A stretch of 35,323 nucleotides of DNA from Gammaproteobacteria bacterium. Its GTDB lineage: Bacteria; Pseudomonadota; Gammaproteobacteria; Thiohalobacterales; Thiohalobacteraceae. The translations under genes were made by a program, and so were the position numbers. The notes below the pieces were generated by a model. It made no database searches. It saw only the letters and a list, made by a program, of their open reading frames with translations, and was not told where the DNA came from. Each line of letters begins with the position of its first letter. Positions within the stretch are counted from its first letter, which is position 1. Positions 27,521-35,323 of the stretch are shown here, piece after piece. The DNA lies in contig PABG01000119.1 of the NCBI GenBank assembly GCA_002699185.1, forward strand, positions 1 to 35,323. The letters are read 5' to 3'.

Positions 27521-27789
27521 TACTAAGACAATCATAAACAAAGCCTCATTCAGCGGGTCTCTGGGCGGTCAGGCCGCAAGGCGCGGCGGTGCCGGCATAG
27601 CTATTCTATGTCAAGCCGGCGCAACGCCGCGGATGGCCGCCCAGAGGCCCGCCCGGAGGGAGCCACCCCCAGGGCGCAGCTCGGCGTTGCAGCGCTTGAC
27701 AAGGGCCGGGCCATTGCCTGCGCACTGCGCCTTGATCTGCGCCCGGGGGGGTGGCTCTGAATGAGGCTGTGTTTATGATTGTCTTAGTA
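27521..27789. mobile_element. MITE-like element, 269 bp, 33-bp terminal inverted repeats, no ORF for a transposase
   Basis: TACTAAGACAATCATAAACAAAGCCTCATTCAG at 27521-27553 and its reverse complement with one mismatch at 27757-27789; outermost TA at both ends may be a TA target duplication; two large internal hairpins. Confidence 0.85.
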
Positions 27790-27848
27790 GTGGGTTTCGT
27801 GGCCATCTCGAAGCGGCATGCGCCGGAGGATTCAGGTAAAATGCCCGG

Positions 27849-28694
27849 ATGTTCACGCACTACGACCTGCATACCCACTCGCGCCAATCGGACGGCACCC
27901 TGACGCCGACCGCACTGGTCGAGCGCGCCGCCGCCGCCGGGGTGGAGGTGCTGGCCCTGACCGACCACGATACCCTGAGCGGCATCGACGAGGCGCGCTC
28001 AGCGGCCAGGGCGGCCGGTATCCGGCTGATCCCGGGCGTGGAGATCTCGGTGACCTGGAACCGCCAGACCATCCATGTGGTGGCGCTGAACGTCGATCCC
28101 GAGGCCCCGGAGTTGCGCGCGGGACTGGAACGGCTGCAGGAATTCCGCGTCTGGCGCGCCGAGGAGATCGGCCGCCAGCTGGCGAAGGCCGGTATCGAGG
28201 GGGCCACCGAGGGGGCGCGCCGGCATGCCCAAGGGGTGCTGATCAGCCGCACCCATTTCGCCCATTATCTGGTCGAGATCGGCCGGGCGAAGGACCTGCG
28301 CGCCGTGTTCAGGAAGTTTCTGGTCAGGAACAAGCCGGGCCATGTCTCCGGCCAGTGGGCCGGACTGGAGGAGGCCGTGGGCTGGATCCGTGCCGCCGGC
28401 GGCCAGGCCGTGATCGCCCATCCCGCGCGCTACCGCCTGACCGGCAGCAAGCTGCGGCGCCTGATCGGCGAGTTCCGCGACTGCGGCGGCGAGGGCCTGG
28501 AAGTCGTCTCGGGCAGCCATTCGCAGCAGGACATGCACAACATGGCCAGCCTGGCCCGTCAGTGCGGTCTGCTCGCCTCGCGCGGTTCCGACTATCACGG
28601 TCCTGAAAACGCCTGGATAGAACTGGGCCGGCTGCCGGCACTGCCGGCGGACCTGACCCCGGTCTGGCAGGCCTGGCCCCAGCACGCCGCCTGA
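27849..28694 (+). CDS. rnm: PHP-domain 5'-3' exonuclease RNase AM (YciV-like)
   Basis: YDLHTHSRQSDGTLTPTALVERA, VLALTDHDTLSGIDEA, IPGVEIS, GSDYHGP. Confidence 0.88.
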   Translation: MFTHYDLHTHSRQSDGTLTPTALVERAAAAGVEVLALTDHDTLSGIDEARSAARAAGIRLIPGVEISVTWNRQTIHVVALNVDPEAPELRAGLERLQEFRVWRAEEIGRQLAKAGIEGATEGARRHAQGVLISRTHFAHYLVEIGRAKDLRAVFRKFLVRNKPGHVSGQWAGLEEAVGWIRAAGGQAVIAHPARYRLTGSKLRRLIGEFRDCGGEGLEVVSGSHSQQDMHNMASLARQCGLLASRGSDYHGPENAWIELGRLPALPADLTPVWQAWPQHAA

Positions 28695-28712
28695 TCCCCG
28701 GCGCCCGATCCG

Positions 28713-29333
28713 ATGAGCCAGTTCTTCGACATCCATCCCGACAATCCCCAGCCGCGCCTGGTGCGCCGCGCGGTGGAACTGCTGCGCGCCGGTGAGGTGA
28801 TTGCCTATCCCACCGATTCGAGCTATGCCCTGGGCTGCCTGGTCGGTGACAAGGCGGCAATGGAACGCATCCGCCGCATCCGCCGCCTGGACGACAGGCA
28901 CAACTTTACCCTGGTCTGCCGCGACCTGTCCGAGATCGCCACCTATGCCAAGGTGGACAACACCGCCTTCCGGCTGCTCAAGACCTATACGCCCGGACCC
29001 TACACCTTCATCTTCAGGGCCACCCACGAGGTGCCGCGGCGGCTGCAGCATCCCAAACGCAAGACCATCGGCATCCGCGTGCCCGACCATCGGGTCACCC
29101 AGGCGCTGCTTGATGAACTGGGAGAACCCCTGATGAGTTCCACCCTGATCCTGCCCGGCGAGAGCCTGCCGCTGAACGACCCCGAGGAGATCCGCGAGCG
29201 GCTGGAGCACGAACTGGGTGCTGTGATCGCCGCCGGTGCCTGCTCGCCGGAGCCGACCACGGTGGTGGACATGACCGGCGAGGTACCCGAGGTGCTGCGC
29301 CAGGGCCAGGGCGAGATCGAGGCGCTGGCATGA
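28713..29333 (+). CDS. yciO: YciO/Sua5-family L-threonylcarbamoyladenylate synthase-like
   Basis: GEVIAYPTDSSYALGCLVGDKAAMERI, PGPYTFIFRAT, KTIGIRVPDH. Confidence 0.88.
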   Translation: MSQFFDIHPDNPQPRLVRRAVELLRAGEVIAYPTDSSYALGCLVGDKAAMERIRRIRRLDDRHNFTLVCRDLSEIATYAKVDNTAFRLLKTYTPGPYTFIFRATHEVPRRLQHPKRKTIGIRVPDHRVTQALLDELGEPLMSSTLILPGESLPLNDPEEIRERLEHELGAVIAAGACSPEPTTVVDMTGEVPEVLRQGQGEIEALA

Positions 29334-30031
29334 TCTCGCAGCTGAGCCTGATTCAGCAGCTGGCGGTGTGGGTGGTGCCGGTGCTGCTCGCCATCACGGT
29401 GCATGAGGTCTCGCACGGCTATGTGGCCCGCGCCTACGGTGACACCACCGCCTACATGCTGGGCCGGCTGACCCTGAACCCGATCAAACACATCGATCCC
29501 ATCGGCACCGTGCTGGTACCGGCCATCATGCTGTTGCTGCCCGGCAGCTTCGTTTTCGGCTGGGCCAAACCGGTGCCGGTCAGTTTCAACAATCTGCGCA
29601 ATCCGATGCGAGACATGGCCGTGGTGGCCGCCGCCGGGCCGCTGTCGAACCTCACCATGGCCTTTCTCTGGGCGCTGCTGGCGCGGCTCAGCATGGGGCT
29701 GCTCAAGCAGGGCCAGCTGTTCTTCGAGCCGCTGCTGCTGATGGCCATTGCCGGCATCTACATCAACATCATCCTGATGGTGCTCAACCTGCTGCCACTG
29801 CCGCCCCTGGACGGCGGCCGGGTGCTGGCCGGGCTGCTGCCCGGCCGGATGGCCATGCAGTTCAGCCGCATCGAGCCCTATGGCTTCATGATCCTGATCG
29901 CGCTGCTGGTGACCGGGCTGCTGGGCTGGATCCTGTTCCCGCTGATCAGCCTGGTGCTGTTCGTGGTGCTGCCGGTGTCGGGTTTCGCCCCGCAGGGCTT
30001 CTGGCAGATAATACAGATACTGATTCAGTAG
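29330..30031 (+). CDS. Site-2 protease family (M50) membrane metalloprotease
   Basis: LLAITVHEVSHGYVARAYGD (HExxH), NLLPLPPLDGGRVLAGLLP; ATGA overlap with yciO. Confidence 0.93.
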   Translation: MISQLSLIQQLAVWVVPVLLAITVHEVSHGYVARAYGDTTAYMLGRLTLNPIKHIDPIGTVLVPAIMLLLPGSFVFGWAKPVPVSFNNLRNPMRDMAVVAAAGPLSNLTMAFLWALLARLSMGLLKQGQLFFEPLLLMAIAGIYINIILMVLNLLPLPPLDGGRVLAGLLPGRMAMQFSRIEPYGFMILIALLVTGLLGWILFPLISLVLFVVLPVSGFAPQGFWQIIQILIQ

Positions 30032-30040
30032 GAGGATGTC

Positions 30041-31258
30041 TTGAATACACCCGTCGTGCAAAACGGCCGCGTGCTCTCCGGCATGCGGCCGACCGGCCAG
30101 CTGCATCTGGGGCACTATCACGGGGTGCTGAAGAACTGGATCAAGCTGCAGCACGAGTATGACTGCTTCTTCTTCGTGGCCGACTGGCACGCCCTGACCA
30201 CCCACTACGACGAGCCGCAGACCATCTCGGCCAGCGTCTGGGACATGGTCATCGACTGGCTGGCCGCCGGCGTCAACCCGGGCGCGGCCAGGCTGTTCAT
30301 CCAGTCGCGCATCCCCGAGCACGCCGAACTGCACCTGCTGCTGTCGATGATCACGCCGCTGGGCTGGCTGGAACGGGTGCCGACCTACAAGGATCAGCAG
30401 GAGAAGCTGCAGGAGAAGGATCTGTCCACCTACGGCTTTCTCGGCTATCCGCTGCTGCAGAGCGCCGACATCCTGGTCTACAAGGCCACCGGCGTGCCGG
30501 TCGGCGAGGACCAGGTCGCGCACGTCGAACTCACCCGTGAGGTGGCGCGCCGCTTCAATCATCTCTACGGCCGGGAGCCCGGTTTCGAGGAGAAGGCCGA
30601 GGCCGCCGTCAGGAAGATGGGCAAGAAGAACGCCAAGCTCTACAACGAGCATCGCCGGCGCTACCAGGAGCAGGGCGATGCCGAGGCCCTGGCGGTGGCG
30701 CGCGCCCTGCTGGAGGAGCAGCAGAACCTGTCGCTGGGCGACCGCGAGCGCCTGTTCGGCTACCTGGAGGGCGGGGGGCGCATCATCCTGCCCGAGCCGC
30801 AGGCCCTGCTCACCCCTGCGGCGAAGATGCCCGGGCTGGACGGGCAGAAGATGTCCAAGTCCTACAACAATACCATCGGCCTGCGCGAGGATCCGGAATC
30901 GGTCACCCGCAAGCTGCGCACCATGCCCACCGATCCGGCCCGGGTGCGGCGCACCGATCCGGGCGACCCGGAGAAGTGCCCGGTCTGGCAGCTGCACCAG
31001 GTCTACTCGGACGAGGCCACCCGCGACTGGGTCAATACCGGTTGCCGCAGCGCCGGCATCGGCTGCCTGGAGTGCAAGCAGCCGGTGATCGACAAGGTGC
31101 TGGAGGAGCTGGAGCCGGTGCGCGAACGGGCCGAGGAATATGCCGCCAACCCCAACCTGGTGCGCAACATCATTGAAGAGGGCTGTGACGAGGCGCGCGC
31201 CGTGGCGCGTGAGACATTACAGGAAGTTCGTTCGGTAATTGGTTTGAATTATAAGTAA
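30041..31258 (+). CDS. trpS: Tryptophan--tRNA ligase
   Basis: VLSGMRPTGQLHLGHYHG, DILVYKATGVPVGEDQ, KMSKSYNN (KMSKS). Confidence 0.96.
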   Translation: MNTPVVQNGRVLSGMRPTGQLHLGHYHGVLKNWIKLQHEYDCFFFVADWHALTTHYDEPQTISASVWDMVIDWLAAGVNPGAARLFIQSRIPEHAELHLLLSMITPLGWLERVPTYKDQQEKLQEKDLSTYGFLGYPLLQSADILVYKATGVPVGEDQVAHVELTREVARRFNHLYGREPGFEEKAEAAVRKMGKKNAKLYNEHRRRYQEQGDAEALAVARALLEEQQNLSLGDRERLFGYLEGGGRIILPEPQALLTPAAKMPGLDGQKMSKSYNNTIGLREDPESVTRKLRTMPTDPARVRRTDPGDPEKCPVWQLHQVYSDEATRDWVNTGCRSAGIGCLECKQPVIDKVLEELEPVRERAEEYAANPNLVRNIIEEGCDEARAVARETLQEVRSVIGLNYK

Positions 31259-31273
31259 ATAATATTTATAGCG

Positions 31274-31354
31274 GTAGGCCGGAATAAGGGCCGGACGGCC
31301 CGTTTCCTGCATTCGCCCCGGATTGCCGGGAACGCTGCGCTTATCCCGGCCTAC
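31274..31354. repeat. GTAGG...CCTAC palindrome, GGCCGGAATAAGGGCC subfamily
   Basis: GTAGGCCGGAATAAGGGCCGGACGGCCCG...GCCGGGAACGCTGCGCTTATCCCGGCCTAC; same subfamily as 22127-22206. Confidence 0.9.
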
Positions 31355-31362
31355 GGGGTAGG

Positions 31363-31433
31363 GACGCGGAGACGCAAAGGGTTTTGAAATGTATGAACTC
31401 CGCGCCTTTGCGCCTCTGCGTACTCTGCGTTGA
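31363..31433. repeat. CGCAGAG-type hairpin repeat
   Basis: GACGCGGAGACGCAAAGGG ... GCGCCTTTGCGCCTCTGCGTACTCTGCGTTGA. Confidence 0.8.
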
Positions 31434-31530
31434 CGCCGCCCAGGCCGGAGCAGGAGTCCGCCGGTCACATCCCGAACCGGAATTACGGTAGAATCCGTCA
31501 CATTCACAGCCACCTGCCGAGCCGCCGCGC

Positions 31531-32403
31531 ATGACCGACACCGATATCCCGCCCGAGCCCGCGCCCGAGCCGCCCCGCCAGGTGGAAATGCCGTTCGCCA
31601 TCGTCCATGGCGAGGCGGTGTTGGAACTGCCGCAGGATCTGTATATCCCGCCCGATGCCCTGGAGGTGATCCTGGAGGCCTTCGAGGGCCCGCTGGACCT
31701 GCTGCTGTACCTGATCAAACGCCAGAACCTGGACGTGCTGGATATCCCGGTGGCCGAGATCACCCGCCAGTACATGGACTACATCGGGCTGATGCAGGAA
31801 CTGCGGCTGGAGGTGGCGGCGGAGTACCTGGTCATGGCCGCCATGCTGGCCGAGATCAAGTCGCGTATGCTGCTGCCGCGGCCGGTGGAGGCGGATTCCG
31901 ACGAGGAGGACCCGCGGGCCGAACTGGTGCGCCGGCTGCAGGAATACGAGCGCTACAAGAAGGCCGCCGAGGATATCGACGAACTGCCGCGGTTGCAGCG
32001 CGACGTCTTCCCCGCCGAGGCCGCGGCGCCCGAACGCCAGCAGATCAAGCAGCACCCTGACCTCGACCTGCGCGAACTGCTGCTGGCCTTCAAGGACGTG
32101 ATGAGCCGCGCGGACATGTTCTCGCACCATCACGTGCAGATGGAGGCGCTGTCGGTGCGCGAACGCATGTCCGCGGTGCTGAGCAGCGTGAGCGGGGACA
32201 AGTTCTCCGAGTTCACCCACCTGTTCACGGTGGAGGAGGGCCGGATGGGCGTGGTGGTAACCTTCCTCGCCATCCTGGAACTGCTCAAGGAGTCCCTGAT
32301 CGAGATGATCCAGGCCGAGCCCTATGCGCCCATCTACGTCAAGGCCGCCGGCGGCGAGGCCCCGGCCGAGGTCCCCGAACCCACCGCCGATGCCGGGGCC
32401 TGA
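31531..32403 (+). CDS. scpA: Segregation and condensation protein A
   Basis: FEGPLDLLLYLIKRQNLDVLDIPVAEITRQYMDYI; VTFLAILELLKE. Confidence 0.95.
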   Translation: MTDTDIPPEPAPEPPRQVEMPFAIVHGEAVLELPQDLYIPPDALEVILEAFEGPLDLLLYLIKRQNLDVLDIPVAEITRQYMDYIGLMQELRLEVAAEYLVMAAMLAEIKSRMLLPRPVEADSDEEDPRAELVRRLQEYERYKKAAEDIDELPRLQRDVFPAEAAAPERQQIKQHPDLDLRELLLAFKDVMSRADMFSHHHVQMEALSVRERMSAVLSSVSGDKFSEFTHLFTVEEGRMGVVVTFLAILELLKESLIEMIQAEPYAPIYVKAAGGEAPAEVPEPTADAGA

Positions 32404-32415
32404 GCCTGGGTGGTG

Positions 32416-32800
32416 TCAACGCAGAGGCGCAAAGGGTTTCGAAATATATACTCAAAGTAGGTTGGGTTAGGTGCGCAGCACCGTAACCCAACATGTCGCG
32501 GGCTGTCGGGTTACGCTGCGCTAACCCGACCTACAGCTTAATCCAATTTATGCCCGGCATTGCGAGGAACAAAGTGACACGGCACAAGCGAGCTTGCGAG
32601 CGCAGAACGCCTTTATGCCCTCTGGGTACGCAGTGGTGAGCGTAGCGAATAATCTCCAACCGGTTGATTCTGGTGTATGAGATTGCCACGCTACGTTTAT
32701 GCTCTCCGGGTACTCGCAATGACGGCTAAACCAAGTGCCATATTCTCAGGATCCCTTTGCGCCTCCGTGTCTCTGCGCCCTCTGTGTTATTGCCGCCCAG
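32416..32800. repeat. Composite: CGCAGAG-type arms enclosing a GTAGG palindrome (32457-32534) and a GCGAGGAAC palindrome (about 32559-32725)
   Basis: Left arm GTCAACGCAGAGGCGCAAAGGG; right arm CCCTTTGCGCCTCCGTGTCTCTGCGCCCTCTGTGTTATTGCCGCC; both cores recognisable by match to other window copies. Confidence 0.85.
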
Positions 32801-32843
32801 GCCAGGGAAAACATTAATTCACATCGATGACGAAGCATTCAAC

Positions 32844-33596
32844 ATGACCGACCTGTCACTGAAACACATTCTCGAAGCCGCCCTGCTGGCCGCCGGCCGG
32901 CCGCTGACGCTGGAACAGATGCAGAGTCTGTTCGGCGAGCTCGAGCGCCCGGACAAGACCGAACTGCGCGATGCCCTCAAGGAACTGGACGCGGACTACA
33001 GCGGCCGCGGGCTGGAGCTCAGGGAGGTCGCCAGCGGCTTCCGCGTCCAGGTGCGCCAGCAGCTCGAACCCTGGATTTCGCGGCTGTGGGAGGAGCGCGC
33101 GCCCAAGTATTCGCGCGCCCTGCTGGAGACCCTGGCGCTGGTGGCCTATCGCCAGCCCATCACCCGCGGCGAGATCGAGGACGTGCGCGGCGTCAGCGTG
33201 AGCAGCACCATCATGAAGACCCTGCAGGAGCGTGAATGGGTGCGGGTGGTGGGCCATCGCGACGTGCCGGGCCGGCCGGCCATGTACGGCACCACCCGGG
33301 AGTTCCTGGACTATTTCAACCTCAAGTCGCTGGATGAACTGCCCACGCTGGCCGAGTTGCGCGACATCGACAGCATCAATGCGGAACTGAATTTCAGCGA
33401 TGCCGCAGAGGCGGCGGTCGAGACGGGGGATCCGCTTGCCATCGATGTCACCGCCACGCCCGACGATACCGACATTCAGGCCAGCGCCGCGGTGGTGTGG
33501 GAGGAGGATGAAGCGCAGGCCGCTGCCGATGATACGGCCGCGCGCGACCCGGCTGAGCAGGCATCGGCCGAACCACCGTCCGAGATGCTGCATTAA
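32844..33596 (+). CDS. scpB: Segregation and condensation protein B
   Basis: LKHILEAALLAAGRPLTLEQM, SRALLETLALVAYRQPITRGEIEDVRGV. ATG 32844 preferred; upstream part of ORF track lies in repeat DNA. Confidence 0.94.
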   Translation: MTDLSLKHILEAALLAAGRPLTLEQMQSLFGELERPDKTELRDALKELDADYSGRGLELREVASGFRVQVRQQLEPWISRLWEERAPKYSRALLETLALVAYRQPITRGEIEDVRGVSVSSTIMKTLQEREWVRVVGHRDVPGRPAMYGTTREFLDYFNLKSLDELPTLAELRDIDSINAELNFSDAAEAAVETGDPLAIDVTATPDDTDIQASAAVVWEEDEAQAAADDTAARDPAEQASAEPPSEMLH

Positions 33597-33605
33597 GCCG
33601 ACTTC

Positions 33606-33702
33606 CTCCCCCGTGAAGGGGGAGGATTGAGGAGGGGGTGAGCACGGCGGTTCCGCCCGGCTTCACCCTCCCCTCGATCCCCTCCCGTCAAGGGAGGGGA
33701 AA
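33606..33702. repeat. CCTCCCCCGTGAAGGGGGAGG / CCCTCCCGTCAAGGGAGGG double-hairpin intergenic repeat
   Basis: CCTCCCCCGTGAAGGGGGAGGATTGAGGAGGGGGTGA ... TCACCCTCCCCTCGATCCCCTCCCGTCAAGGGAGGGG; outer inverted repeat containing a small hairpin in each arm. Confidence 0.85.
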
Positions 33703-33731
33703 CTCACTTCCGACCCCCGAGTTTCCGTACC

Positions 33732-34571
33732 ATGCCCGAACGCCTGCAAAAGATACTCGCCCGCCAGGGCCTCGGCTCGCGCCGCCAGATCGAGGACTGG
33801 ATCCGCGCCGGACGCCTGAGCGTGAACGGCCGGATTGCCACCCTGGGCGTGACCGTCTCCGAAACCGATCAGGTGCTGCTCGACGGCAAACCCGTCGCGG
33901 TGTCCGAGCAGCGGCCCTTCCCGCGCGTCATCGCCTATCACAAGCCCGAGGGCGAGATCACCAGCCGCCGGGATCCCGAAGGCCGGCCGAGCGTGTTCGA
34001 CCGTCTGCCGCCGTTGACGCAGGGCCGCTGGATCGCCGTTGGCCGACTGGACATCAATACCTCCGGACTGCTGCTGCTGACCGACGACGGCGAGCTGGCC
34101 AACCGGTTGATGCATCCCTCGCGCCAGGTCGAGCGGGAGTATGCCGTGCGGGTGTTCGGTCAGGTGGATGGCCTGGTGATCGACAACCTGCTCGGCGGCG
34201 TGCAGCTGGAAGAGGGCATGGCGCGGTTCGAATCCATCACCGAGGCCGGCGGGCGCGGCGCCAACCAGTGGTATCACGTGGTGCTCAAGGAGGGACGCAA
34301 CCGCGAGGTGCGGCGGCTGTGGGAGTCGCAGGGGCTGCAGGTCAGTCGCCTGATCCGGGTGCGCTATGGGCCGGTTGCGATGCCGCCCGGTCTCAGGGAA
34401 GGCCGCTGGGAGAACCTGCCCGCGGCCGCGGTCAATCAACTGCTGAACCTGGTCGGGCTGCACAAGCAGGACTATGCCCCCCGCGTGCGCACGGCCAGGG
34501 CGGCACCCAAACGCAAGCCCTCGGCCCGCAGCGGCCCACCGCCGCGCCGTTCCGGGTCCCGTCGTCGCTGA
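33732..34571 (+). CDS. rluB: 23S rRNA pseudouridine2605 synthase
   Basis: ERLQKILARQGLGSRRQIEDWI S4 domain, WIAVGRLDINTSGLLLLTDDGELANRLMHP, KEGRNREVRRLW. Confidence 0.93.
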   Translation: MPERLQKILARQGLGSRRQIEDWIRAGRLSVNGRIATLGVTVSETDQVLLDGKPVAVSEQRPFPRVIAYHKPEGEITSRRDPEGRPSVFDRLPPLTQGRWIAVGRLDINTSGLLLLTDDGELANRLMHPSRQVEREYAVRVFGQVDGLVIDNLLGGVQLEEGMARFESITEAGGRGANQWYHVVLKEGRNREVRRLWESQGLQVSRLIRVRYGPVAMPPGLREGRWENLPAAAVNQLLNLVGLHKQDYAPRVRTARAAPKRKPSARSGPPPRRSGSRRR

Positions 34572-34574
34572 CCC

Positions 34575-35288
34575 ATGTCGTTGCGGCTGTCGAAGCGCGT
34601 CCTGCTGCGGATCTTCGATCACCTCTATGCCCAGCACGGTCCCCAGCACTGGTGGCCGGGCGAGACGCCGTTCGAAGTCATGGTCGGCGCGATCCTCACT
34701 CAGAACACCGCCTGGATCAACGTCGAGCGCGCCATCGCCAATCTCAAACAGGCGGACTGCCTGAGCCCGGCGTGCCTCCTCGCAACGGACTTCGACCAGG
34801 TCGCCGAGTGGCTGCGTCCCTCCGGCTATTTCAACATCAAGACCCGGCGGCTGCGCGACTTCTGTGACTGGTACCTGGAGCAGGGCGGCCATGCGCGCCT
34901 GCGCCGGCGTCGGACCCACACCCTGCGCGCGGCCCTGCTGGGCGTGCGCGGCATCGGCCCCGAGACCGCCGACGATATCCTGCTCTATGCCTTCAACCGG
35001 CCGGTGTTCGTGATCGACGCCTATACCCGGCGGCTGTTTGCGCGGCTGGGGCTGATCGCGGGTGACGAACCCTACGACAGTCTGCGCCTGGCGGTGGAGG
35101 CGGCGCTGCCCGGGGATGTGCAGTTGTTCAACGAATACCACGCCCTGATCGTCAACCATGCCAAGGACTACTGCCGGCCGAAGCCACAGTGTGACGCCTG
35201 CCGGCTGCGGCGGGGATGTGGGGGCGTGCCAGAGGTATCGCGTAGGATGGGTGGAGCGCAGCACAACCCATCACGGCGAGGTAAATGA
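34575..35288 (+). CDS. Endonuclease III-like HhH-GPD DNA glycosylase with [4Fe-4S] motif
   Basis: GAILTQNTAW, LLGVRGIGPETADDILLYA, D in FVIDAYTRR, CX6CX2CX5C (CRPKPQCDACRLRRGC). Confidence 0.9.
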   Translation: MSLRLSKRVLLRIFDHLYAQHGPQHWWPGETPFEVMVGAILTQNTAWINVERAIANLKQADCLSPACLLATDFDQVAEWLRPSGYFNIKTRRLRDFCDWYLEQGGHARLRRRRTHTLRAALLGVRGIGPETADDILLYAFNRPVFVIDAYTRRLFARLGLIAGDEPYDSLRLAVEAALPGDVQLFNEYHALIVNHAKDYCRPKPQCDACRLRRGCGGVPEVSRRMGGAQHNPSRRGK

Positions 35289-35323
35289 TGGGTTGCGGCG
35301 CAAGTATGTAGGCCGGAATAAAG
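35242..35323. repeat. GTAGG/ATGGG palindrome running into a second GTAGGCCGGAATAA element cut by the window end
   Basis: GTAGGATGGGTGGAGCGCAGCACAACCCATC...GATGGGTTGCGGCGCAAGTAT then GTAGGCCGGAATAAAG at 35308-35323. Confidence 0.85.

Noticed and set aside
29000-30997. 665-aa minus-strand ORF opposite S2P and trpS
   Set aside because: Antisense shadow; trpS and S2P motifs are unambiguous.
27849-35288. rnm-yciO-S2P-trpS-scpA-scpB-rluB as a novel operon
   Set aside because: Standard conserved gammaproteobacterial neighbourhood; only its intergenic repeats are unusual.

Overview
GC-rich gammaproteobacterial-type chromosomal window, mostly housekeeping genes with near-complete coding coverage. 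Main blocks: ArnT-like glycosyltransferase tail, MFS transporter, rlmI, lgt, thyA-folA; then on the minus strand lptD-surA-pdxA-ksgA, a small TM protein, usp, pgl-glk, apaG-apaH (the classic lptD...apaH cluster with extra genes inserted); an RND efflux pair divergent from lptD; amgK and murU; a three-gene cassette (GCS2-like amidoligase / AstE-AspA-like M14 / GT28-like); a small accessory pocket with a cysteine-less DsrC/TusE-family protein and a 269-bp TIR-bounded MITE-like element; then rnm-yciO-S2P-trpS-scpA-scpB-rluB and an HhH-GPD glycosylase. I saw no rRNA, tRNA, CRISPR or complete transposase. The most unusual signal is intergenic. Several palindromic repeat families are nested in each other's loops at four loci. 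Repeat copies sit so tightly on gene ends that they appear to supply the stop codon of five genes (MFS, lgt, apaH, pdxA, amgK) and the C-terminal tail of a sixth (HhH-GPD glycosylase). Two small-protein genes also have TGAC-N4-GTCA palindromes positioned like class II CRP/FNR-family promoters. All assignments come from reading the sequence and remembered family motifs; no searches were run.
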